This document shows positions 50,501 to 62,500 of a DNA stretch of 64,000 nt, piece by piece. The position numbers were made by a program, and so were the translations under genes. Position 1 is the first letter of the stretch. Each line of letters starts with the position of its first letter. The notes beneath the pieces are model-generated. The model made no database searches. It was not told the DNA's origin and worked only from the letters and a program-made list of their open reading frames with translations. The stretch is from Hyalella azteca (lineage: Eukaryota > Arthropoda > Malacostraca > Amphipoda > Hyalellidae). The stretch covers positions 434,001 through 498,000 of the forward strand of contig NW_025947728.1 in the NCBI RefSeq assembly GCF_000764305.2. The letters are read 5' to 3'.

Positions 50501-53500
50501 GGAGTTTTTGTGGCCAGATAAATCTTGGAGTCTTTATTATTGTGTTCATATCGAGCAAGAATACGGTTTTTAACAGAATTTTTACTAATAAAAATGTAGC
50601 AGAAGCTGTTGAATGCAATACCTAAAGAATATTTTGCGTGATTGATGCATCCATGCGAAGTTCACTTATGAAGCCATTTATGGAGCTAAGTCACAAGTCC
50701 GTACAGACAAATATAATCACACATTAAGTACAATCATAATTATTCAGTTAATCCAAAGCCGGGAATTGAATATACAATTCCAATGAATTTTTATTTTTTA
50801 GTTGTAAGGAGTAATACTGATAAAATATTTATTATTTTTCAATTTGTCCACCCCCAGACTCGGGGTGACGAGCTACGTCTCGTGGAAGTGATGACGACAG
50901 TCAATTCTCGCCATCTGACCACCACCGTCACCGCCACCCTCGTCAACCCTGGCGAGGCAGAACAGGAGCTTGTCTGCCGGCTGGACCTGCCTTCCCGAGC
51001 CTACGTCACAAATCTTGTTATGTGAGGCATATGTTATTGCTCGTTATATGCATTTGTTTCTAATCTTATTTGAGAAAAAATAACTAATAGGGTTATAGAT
51101 CTGCCCATCCGATCCGAACCCATGTTACGAATGTTATGTGAGGCATATATTATTACGCATTATATGATTTTTTTCTAATATTATTTGAGAAAGAGAGATC
51201 TTAGGGTAATAGATCTGCCCATTCGAGCCCATGTTACGAATCTTATGTGAGGCATAGAGTATTTTGTACTTTTAACGATTATTCGAGACAAATCAAAGTG
51301 TTCATGGTTATGCGGGACTACCCTGTCAAAATTTACGCGCGGCTATCCTTCCGATTTCGGTTGCGACTCTCGGATTAGAGATGAATCAGATGCGAAATGG
51401 CCGCCTCTTCTATTTAGCCGCCAAATAGGAGCTATTTTGAGTAGTTTCGTGGAAAAAATATAAGGGTCAAATGACACACGAAATCAGTGGCTGGTCAGGC
51501 CACCATTGGCTTACCCCTGTCTCTTATACACATCTAGATGTGTATAAGAGACAGTCATAATAGTTACTAGCTGTAAACGTCTTTGCATGAAATTGAGCCT
51601 CTGATAGACTGTGCTCTGATCTTAAAACTAAGCGAGTAGTACTATATATACCGCACATATATATAACGTACATAGATTGAAATGCCCCCTCCCTTCCCCC
51701 CATAAGGGGGGAAGGGAGGGGGCATTTTTTTAACGCATTTTTCATATTCGGCCGTGTCTGTCCCGAACGTATCAGGTACCAAATACGCGCGCCCCACGAT
51801 CGCCCCAAGCTCGACGGGTATTTCACAAGATTCCATTTCGGCGCTTATTTCGCTCCGGCAACCGGAACCTAAAGCGGACATAGAGCTTCTAATTTACACC
51901 GTAACAAGAATTTGGGGCGTCCTTGTGCCAGCGGCTGACAGGAATAAAAGTTTCGATAGGGTATATTAAATTTATAATATCGCGATTATATTATATATTA
52001 TATATTTTGTTATAAATATTTTGTGTAAATTACTTTGTAGGTTATTCGGGTCATCAAGGTCACGCCAGTCATGCGTTGAAAAGGTTACTAGGTTAGGCGA
52101 GTTATTAATGATGGTAATGCCCCTCAGTTTTCATGTATACAGATACTATTTACGCCATGCTTTATTTTCTGTTTCGAATAATCTTATAATGTGTTTAAAT
52201 GTATAAACTCAAAAAAATCGTCAATCAAAGTTATTGCAAACTTCAAAGCCGCGATTAACATTTCATCATTTTATACCCTAAATGAATTCGGCCACATCAC
52301 ATTAGCTCATATGTATTTCAAAGAACTAAACCGTAAACCTTACTGTAATATTAAACGTATTTCAATTTTAACTCATCGATAATTTGAACATACAAAACTC
52401 ATCCATATTTCCTTCGTTCTATTCGACGAACGTTTCTGAAAACGGTTTTTTCTGCATCTGAATCAATGGTATGTAAAATTAATTGAACTTGTTTGTAAGA
52501 ACGTTAATACAGTGACTTCAATTCGGCTTAGATGCAGCTATCACAATTCTTAATGCCCCTTAATTACGAACTCGAACTCTAGCATGTTATTAATTTGTTC
52601 GATACTATAGACAGATTCGGTTTCTTATTTATTTTAATTTATTCAAAGATAATCAATAGATAATCATGGATAATCATTTTTATATTATCACTTTCCGTGT
52701 CGCTGTCACTAATCTCATAATTTTCCGACATCAATATCATTGATCAAATAATTTATCGTTTTCCGACCGCTTTTCGCAGCGATGTCGGCGGCAGGAATCA
52801 CACGAGTTCCGTGCAGAAGCGCGGGCGTCGCAGCAAGCGCATCGGGAGCACGCAGCCCGAGGCTTCACTCGCCAATTATTTTTCCATCCGTAAACGGTAA
52901 GAAAACTTCGCCTAAAACTTCCCTCCAAAACTTCGTCCAAACATCGATAAAAAATCACTTAACTGTGCCGCCAGAAAATATTTGTGGGTCTCAGGTCTTT
53001 TTATCGTTAATTGATCTGTTATCTAATCGAAATGGTGCTACAGGCCATAGGAATAAAGTGCATCCATTTCTAACTATACCACTAATTCAATTTTCAAATT
53101 AGAATTTCAAATTTGATCTGAATCCAGTATCAAATCAGAACATTATTTTCTAGGGCCAAAAATTACCATCAAAATCGTAGTACTTAAACTAAAGTCTAAA
53201 GCACTCTTTATAATAATCCCTGAAGAACATAAACTAGTCTTGCATTCCAATGATTGAGATGGCAATCGCGTCCGTCCGACGATAATAAGAACCGAGTATT
53301 GCATGATGCAAATTCCTTCACTGCTTGCTGTCCTTACTTGATGCACATATACTTGCTACGACGCAGTAACTTTGCGTATACGGCAGCAGTTTACGACCCT
53401 AATTAAAGTTATTCGCTAATCAGGGGCGGCCGAACATAAACCAACGAAAAGCCGTTTGTTCCCTCACAACTATTTTATTGTCTAAGCTCCTGTTCCTAAG

Positions 53501-56500
53501 ATATGTGATAGAGTGAAGGTAGCCTAACCTTGTAAAAATGTCAATTGATGTGATGTCTGTTGCGCAGTGTTTTGTGATCTCCTCCTAACCTTGGTCTCAG
53601 TGTTTTCTACTGACTTTTTGCGAGCTGACTTTATTCCCAATAATGGCTTCTTCCCTCACAAATGAAGCTGCTGCAGCGACTTAAAAATTAGTTTTGTGTT
53701 TTTACGAAAAGAGCTTGGCGAATTTTTGAAGACACTTATGCTGGCAGTCTAATTTTGAAGACAGAAATTTTCGGTGCTAATAACAGTTAAATTAAGAAAT
53801 TCTTCATTGATAACTTTAACCCAGTAGGTGTTTTTTTGGCAAAACTTTCTTGAAATAGATTTTAGGAACCTGTTTACCATGACCTTGCATATAAGGGACA
53901 TCGTAAACGTTAATCACTTCCGTCATATTTATCGTTAGTGGCTTTAGTCAGAGTAATTGTTATTCGCATTACTCAAAGTTATCTTTAGTCACATTGTTCA
54001 GAGTTATTGTTAGTTACTTTAGCTATAGAGTTAACATCAGTAACTTACGATAGATGTGCGCTAGTCATTTAAGTCATCAGTGTGAGTGCTAGTCACTTTG
54101 GACAGAGTTAGCTCTAGACTTAAGTCTGAATTAGGGTGAATTTTTCTAGGGCGCCAAACGATTGCAATAAAGTTGGCTTCAAAGGTTTTGAGCATGTCTT
54201 TTCCAGACGATCCAGGACAAAACGTAATTTTTTTAATTGGTTAAATTGAATTTGAGAAATTGTTATTCGTTTTTACAGTGAGGGTGGACTGCAACGGTTT
54301 CGTGCAACTGCTACCGTGGCTGGCAAGTCTGAGGTGAAGTTCTACCTCACATACGAGGAAGTTCTGAAGAGGAACAAAGGTGCCTACAACCCAACCTTTT
54401 TCTTCCCACCGTCCCAGGTTTGTACCACCAGGAAGTTCTGAAGAGGAACAAGGGTGCCTACACCCCAACTTTTTTCTTCCCACCGTCCCAGGTTTGTACC
54501 ACCAGGAAGTTCTGAAGAGGAACAAGGGCGCCTACACGCCAATTTTTTTCTTCACACCGTCCCAGGTTTGTACCCACATGGAAGTTCTGAGGAGTAACAC
54601 TGGTGCCTACGCCCCAACCTTTTTCTTCCAACCGTCCCAGGTTAGTACCCACATGGAAGTTCTGAAGAGGAACAAAAGGGCGCCTACGCCCCAACCTTTT
54701 TCTTCCCACCGGTGCAGGTTTGTACCACCAGGGAGTTCTGAAGAGGAACAAGAGCGCCTACACCCCTACAAGCTTGTACTCATCCCCGTCGCAGGATTGT
54801 TCATCCGAATCAAATGCTATGAGGGACCATCTTAATTCTCAATTAGTCAAATTGAAATTTCGAGTACATTCTTACGAGTTCTACATTGTATAGAGATTTG
54901 TGACTTGAAAGGAGTGTTGTTATCTTTCTGCTTCAATATTGTTCAAATTTATTCTATGTTCTCATATGAATAACCATAACTGAAAACATTGAAGGCATGT
55001 GTTTCACTATTATTTATGTATTACTCAGTGAAATTTTAACACTGATTAACATTTGTCATTCTTGTCCGAGATTTTTTTTACTTGCTTATGCTTTGAATTC
55101 AATAAGATTATACGCAACGCAGATTGGTCATGAAAAACTGATTAAAAAAATTTATGCTTTATAGCTTCCAGTTTCGACTGAAAAATGTTACTATGCCCCC
55201 CCCCCCAGTCTTGTAGATTTCAATTTCCTTTATGCAGAAGCAAAAAAAAATTGTAATGAAATATTTTGCTCAATATATTGGCGTTTCTCCTGACTAGAAC
55301 TGCTTTGAGGTGGTCCGATTTATTTGCAATAGGCATATTTACAGCAGTCAATGTATGATTGTTTGCACATTCTTTTTTATTAGAAATAATAATATTGTTT
55401 TCTAGGAAAGTTAGTATTTTCTCATACATGGATTTATAGGTGCTATTGGTTATGTTCATTGGTCATTACTCATATCCTGTTTTACTCAATTAAAAGATTT
55501 AAATCTGTCAGTTGATAAGGACATTGAATACGCTAATTACACATTCTGGAAAATGCTCATCCGTTCGAGTTGTAGGATACAAATACATATAAATCGATGT
55601 ATAAATTTCTAAAATTGCTAATTCAACTTCCTGCAATTTTCCGATTTTCACATCAAATAGTATAGGATCAATAATTCTTCTGAAGCGACGCTAAATGCGT
55701 TGCCATTTTCAACTCCTACAGGATCATTTATTTCCAAGTTCCCGATCTCCTCACTTTATTTTAGTGCCGCTGCAGAAGTGACGTCTAATTTTTACACCCA
55801 GCTCTTAAAGCTTGCCTGACCAACCTAGAAGAAATCCAATATCTCGCTGACGTTCCTGTGAGATTCAATCAGTAAGCGTAAAAGTTCTTGAGGACGCTTC
55901 ATTTTGCTGAACGTTGACGAAGTTTCGCTGAGTTTCGTGGTCGTGGAGGTCGAGCCTTTTGCCATCCTCAAACTCCAAGAGGGTTTTTTGACGGCGTTGA
56001 TAAAGTTAATAAAATTCGAGTTTAACGTCCATAAAAATTATTCATTTCATTTCATTAGATTTTAAGCAGGAATTTGGAAATTTAGCTGCGAGACCGTGAA
56101 CGGCTTGTTTAAAATTATGGTAATAGGGAGGATTTTGAAGTCAGGTAGAATTTGCTCGCAAGGAAAGTTGAGAGTTAATAGCATTTATTTTACAGCGAGT
56201 CGTCGAAGTTTCGCTGAGTCTCATGGTTAAGGAGGTCGAGCCTCTGGCATTCGCCAAACTCCTTTCCGTGCCGAGCAACGCCTCCTCCAGCCAGGCCCTC
56301 GATTCTGCGGCAGGTATCGATTATAGTTATTACAAATTGGGAGTGTGAGTATGTAAATCAAGATAATGCTAGAAGGTTCCCTCAATTTTTCTGAGCGCGA
56401 TGCCAAGAAAGTTCTACTAGGTACTAATATCGAAATTAGTATCGATTATAGTTATTGAAAATTGGGAGTGTCGGTATGTAAATCAAGCGAATGCTAGATG

Positions 56501-59500
56501 GTTTACTCAATTTTTCTGAGCGTGATGCCAAGAAAGTTCTACTACTAATATCAAAATTAGAAACTCGTATCAAATTTCACACCTTTAATTAATTTATTAA
56601 GCTTATAGCGCATTTTCTTAGGCAGTTACCCAAATTGTATATACTTAATCATCATCTTAAATAAGTCGTTAAATTTTATTTTAAATGTCATGCTGAATAA
56701 CCGTGACGACTCGCATTCATTATTAAAAAAACTTTTTAACTCACAACACAGACTAAAATAGTTGTAACAAATTCATCGTGTATTTTTCAAAAAGTTAGCA
56801 TTTATCAAATGGCGAGCATGAATCCCCAATATTGGAGAGAATCTCCGTAGAGTTCCCTGTTAGTGCGCGGCTTAGTCCTGATGGCAGCTATCGGATGAAG
56901 ACTTTCAAAGCTGTCCCCCGATTGCTCGTGGTGACAAATGATGGCAATCGAGGCATTCAGCGAGCTGTTACCGCTGCATTCCGTCTCAATGCCAACCTAG
57001 GCTCTTAGAGGGCAAAAGTATAACTAAGTGCAAAGACAAATGGTGAACGTTTATTCATAAAATCGTGCAAAATTATGTATAAATATCTTTAATGAGCGAC
57101 TTTTTCTTGCTCCACAACGGTCTTTAATCAAGATCGGAAAAATTTGGCAGCTTTTCAGAAGCGACCAAATTATTTCAGAAAAAAAAAATATATTTCTGCT
57201 AGTGGACTCGTTATGAAGCAAAGTCATAATTGCGGAGGGATTTATTCCCGCGATTTAGTCATTTTCTGCAAAAAAAAAATCTGCAAAATTACATTTTTTC
57301 ACCCAGCAGGGAGAAAAATCATTAGAACACAAGCTCATATCTTGACATAGGATATATTTTTAGAAGTTTAACATGTGAATTAAATTGCACGATATGCAAT
57401 ATTTTCCCATGTGTTCACATATTTTCGTCCATGCTAGATAATTGAAACAAAATGTACAATAAATGCATTGTAATATATAGAGTTCAGTGTGAATGAAAAT
57501 ATTTAATTTAATAAATAACTGCGGCAATAATATTTTTAGTCGTTCAAATGAATTATTTCATGGACAAAAATTCAACCCGTAGTTCTTCTGTACGACGCGA
57601 TGCCAATTTTCAAAATTAAATTTTGGGTTCAAATATTATCCCGACACAGTATAGGTATTGCGGCTGCGCGGTCGAACAGCCCCCACTAATATACAGTTAT
57701 AGGTTTCAAACACACACGCAGTAAAAAACTTACTAGAATAAAAAAAACGCTTTGATTTGGGCATAAATTCTTTTGAAATAATTGCAATTAAATCGCTCTT
57801 CAATAATGATTCATTTTACAGAGTCAACTCATGATTATATAAAGATGTCGATAATGTTCATTTAATAAGAAATACCGAATAAATTTCAGGCTTCATTTAA
57901 GTGGGCATTTTCACAAATACCTCTAATTTATGCCTTGCGAAATTAAACTGTTCTCATTCATCGACGCAGTTTTATTTGCACATTTAAACAGCTTGCTTCA
58001 TCGGAATTCTCCCTCAAAAAGTTTTCATTTGTTTATGTTTAAATTAACATCAAAATACTTGAATTTGACGCCAAAGATGTCCATTCTACAGCCTTTAAAT
58101 ATTTTAAAAACTTGTGAATTTAATACATCCAATATAATTCATGCATGCCTAATCCTATTATATTATAAAAATTAATTTTCAACTCATAAATTGGACGGAA
58201 AAACAGTACTGACACATTTTGTACTTTTTCCATTTGATTTGAAATGATTACTTTTGATTCGAATTCCTAGACATCAATTTCTACCCATGATTTAAAATTA
58301 TGACTTTTCTTAAAAATTCTCTAAAGTTTGTAATAAAATAGCATTTCTGATCATTTTTATTGACAATAATGGACATCGGAGCATTGGAAACTAAGATAAA
58401 ATCTTCAGCAATCAAATGAAGGGAGCTAACATAATTCAAACGATTTAAACTTCCTCATGTGTAATATAAATGCAGCTGATTGCCTTTTGTATTTCAGCCC
58501 CTAATTATAAGCTCAATCTTCCCCTCTATAACACTTGCATTCCCCAATCGCGAGAATTGCGTCCCGCTGATGTACATTTTTTGGCAAGCTGATTGCAAGG
58601 GAAATTTTTAGAGTAGTTTGCATTTGACCGGATATAAGATGGGAATTTTGGACCAGCTCAATCCCGCAGTGAAGACATCTAAATTTCCTCATCAATTTCG
58701 AATATTAATCCTGAATATTTTTTGACGGTGTTGGAAGTTTAAGCTATAAAACCTCCTGAATGGTAGGTCTTCTTTAGAGCGTTGAGTTCGAGGTGTAAAA
58801 TACTAAAATTGAATTTTTTTATTGCAATTTATAGAGATTTTTTAAGCTACGTTGGAATAGACTTATTGTATTGGAATGACATTCGGGTAAAAAATTTCTA
58901 CATCATCAGCAGGAGTTGCAATTTTATTCATTATATAGTTTGTTTTATCACTTTATCTAACTAAATTTTATGAATCAACGGATAGATAAACATTATCGTT
59001 AATTCATCAATGACCTAGCGATTTGAAACCGGAAGACGCGTTCATATCGTCATCTGTTCTTGTTCTTTCATGGACTACTATTCCGAAAATTTTTAATTTG
59101 AATGTAATTTTTTACCTAAACTTCAGAAATTGAAAATAAATAATGTTCATATCCGTCGTTTCCATTCACGTAAGTTTTCATTTTTTCCCAACTGAATTTT
59201 GTCTGTTGTATTTTCCCCTCCTAATCAATCCCACAGCCATATTAGTCCCCACTTTGTACAGCTGTGGTGGCCCACATCCCGGGCTCGAACTTCGCGCTCG
59301 TGTCCTACTCGAGCGCCAGTGACGCGCTCTTCACACGCGCCTCCCGCGACCTGCCACCCTTCCACTTCTCCTACGACGTGGAGCGCAAGCCCGATGGTGG
59401 AGAACTCCAGGTAATCTACATTAATAGTATTTTTGTAGTGAAGGTTATTAGGAAATCTTATCATTCATTATTTCTATTCGGTTGCAATCTTAGACAACGC

Positions 59501-62500
59501 GTCTTTTTGCTCAAGACGGATGGTAATTAACCTTATTGTTTTATTACATACGATGCAAGCCAACAAAACGGTGTACTTGTTAAGAAAATTATCCCGGAGA
59601 TATCTTGATCATATTGTGAGCTACGAAAGCTTGCTAGGTGCTGTGATCCACCTTTTATCAAGTTCTATACTATATTCTTTAAACGAACAAACACAATTGA
59701 CTTTCAGGTACAAATGCTTAAATTGGACCACTTGAGAACAGTTACTTGCCGCCGAAAAAACCTATTAATTTGATGACAATTAAAATTGTTATCACATACT
59801 TATTCTGACGAGGCGCATCACGATTCATGCAGTCGTTTGTGACATGAATCAAGATAATATTGATATTATTATTGGATGTTGGATAACCTTATGGATCACG
59901 ACTCGTTACTCCACAATTGATCGTAAATTTGAAAATAACTTGAATGCTCATGAAATTCTTGTTTTCATGAAACATGAAAAATTAACTCGAACGAATGCTG
60001 TGATCATTGGACTTGGCCAGCATTGTCGTCGACATAGAGCTTCATTAATCTTCGCTGGGAAACGATCAGTCGCCTTTAATGTATCAATAACAATATTGGA
60101 AATAACATTATAACAAATTTAAATGGAGAACATTCATTTCAAAAGATCATTTTTAAACTTTTTTTTCAATATGAAGGAAACTAAATTCCTTTTAGATTCA
60201 AATCAAATGTGCATTTCGATGAAATTAAAATGCCTTCAGTTAGATTGTATCTGTAAAAACGTGCTTAAAGTTTATGGAAAACGAATTAATAATGTAATGA
60301 TTTAATAAAAATGTATGATAAATAGATGAAAATGAGCTGAAAATTCACAGAAAATTTTTAAATATAATTGAAATCTGTACGGAAAATGTTTGAAAAACTC
60401 ATTGAAAATGTAAAAAAAAAAAACAAATTATCGCTGCATGAGAGATGCATGGAAAGAGTATGAATAGATTCCATCATTTAACAATATTTCAGTTATCACT
60501 CAAACAACAGATTAAAAATCCTCCAGGTCACCAACGACAATAAAAGTTAAGATAATTCATCTTTAATTATTCCGTTTAATTTTGAGTTGAAAAACACTTT
60601 CTGTTGACACAAATTGTCAGAGGTGTTTCGCATAAATCTGTTCTCAAAATCCCCTGCGTGCAGGTGTCAGGAACAAATTTCGTGCTTTTCTTCGCCCCCG
60701 AAGGCCTACCCGGCCTCACGAAGCACACAGTCTTCGTGCTCGACATCTCAGGCTCCATGGATGACAACAATAAACTGGATCACCTCAAGGAAGCCATGAA
60801 GGCCATACTCAATGACTTCAAAACTCAGGACTCCTTCCAGGTCGGTCATCCCAGCTAAAATTTGACGCAGTTTTTGAGCCGGGTTGGCGCAGCGCAGGGC
60901 AGGCTAGAAGCAGTAAGGGAGCAGGCATTTGGCAGGCATGCCATTTTTTAGGATTATATATTTAATGAATGAAATTCATGCTGCAAAACGGTCGCTTTTG
61001 GCGACCGTTTGTAAAACCGAAATAGAGTACTATTTTGGTTTAAATTCTGTTCCGTGGCTACAATCGTCGAAGCCCTCTGCTCCGAGTTTAAACAGGGCAA
61101 GAAATATATGTGAATTTCATGCGCTATGACTTCAAGCCACGCGACTCAAGACAATGACTTTATTCCCATTCTAAAAGGTCACCTAAAAATTACGTCTAGA
61201 AGGAGCTGCGTTGAAAGTAAAAGAAAATTAAATAAAACCTCTCCTTATCAATATTTTATCTCAACTTCTTTACATTTATTCTTGACCATTTATTATTCAA
61301 TTTCATTGCTTACGTTTAGCTTTCAATTGAGGTAAACTCCTTCGTGTTTCTGTACCACACTCTTGTGTTTGCAATTATATCTCGTGTTCAGGTATATGCT
61401 TTTCACGTCTTTTTCCAAACCTCATGTGAATCGCGTTGTCAATCAATATATAGATTGTTCCACGTTGAGTTGATCACGCAGATAAAACGCAGTAGAATTT
61501 ACAATGGCACTAAGTTTAAATTTGGTGTGATTTGAAATTAAGAATTTATGGATAAAATACGAAATTATATTATGAGATAGATTTTTCACTATAAGTGTTA
61601 TTTAATTAGATGACGCGTTGATTCAGTAATTTTGACTGCAATTGCAGAAAAAGAAAAATAGTAATCTACAAATGAATTGACTCGAGTTTAGAATTAAAGA
61701 AATTTTATAAAAATATGATACTTCGCATCTCATTTGTTAATTTATATCCACACCATAATACCTGCCTCCTCTTCCGTTAGTTAATGTACAAAATAGTGAA
61801 TACCGCTGATCTTCACCTGATAATAAGCTCATAGGTAATAAATACCACTGAACTCTAATAGATCATTGGTTCAAAATAGTAAATACTAATGATCTCCACC
61901 AGATCATAAGCTCAAAGTATTCAATATTACTGAACCCTTATAGATCATAGGTTCGAAATATTAAATACCACTGATTCAAACAGATAATAAACTCAAAGTA
62001 TTAAGTAGCTCCACTGAACTCATAGATCATAGGTTCAAAGTAGTAAACAACACTGTTCTACCTCAGATCATTTAATATTAAGTTCAAAGTATTAAACACC
62101 ACTGAGCTCTTATAGACCATAGGTTCAAAATAGTAAATATTACTGATCTGCACCAGATCATAAAATATAGAGCTCAAAGTATTAAATACAATTGATCATG
62201 ACCAGATCATATAATATAAAGTTCAAAGTATTAAATACCACTGATCATGACCAGATCATATAATATAAAGACTTCTAAACCCACTTAACCGTCTGGTCAT
62301 ACCCACTTATTCCTCGTGAAACCCATCCTTCTAAACCCACTCAACCGTCTGCATGGCCATATCCACTTAATCTTCTACTTATAAGCTTTTTTCCTACACT
62401 TAATTGTTTAGTTATCTCAACCTCAGAAATTTACTTCTCTAACACAACTCAATAGGTTAACCCTGCATGTTTTTTGGTATGCATACGACTGTGATGTACT

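Larger units (their letters stand above)
41533..50857 (+). other. ITIH-like intron 1 (9.3 kb)
   Basis: AT-rich intron with a GC donor and the acceptor CCACCCCCAG. It contains the 65-bp duplication, a CR1-like 3' end with a pentanucleotide tail, two inverted-repeat structures (44.2 and 48 kb) and a degenerate ATATCCACTTCCTCGG-type repeat at 49180-49410. A short additional coding exon cannot be excluded, but phase 0 to phase 0 joining of exons 1 and 2 needs none. Confidence 0.65.

Noticed and set aside
51517..51554. A natural Tn5-type transposon end
   Set aside because: The exact head-to-head 19+19 bp arrangement with no transposon sequence is the commercial library adapter, not a bacterial insertion.
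54241..54835. ORFs on both strands over the exon 4 array, up to 151 codons
   Set aside because: They run out of frame with the true exon and through copied donors; the homologous frame ends at the first donor.
59236..59261. Upstream acceptor CCCACAG for exon 6
   Set aside because: It adds a stop (ATATTAG) in the homologous frame; TTGTACAG at 59261 gives the phase required by exon 5.
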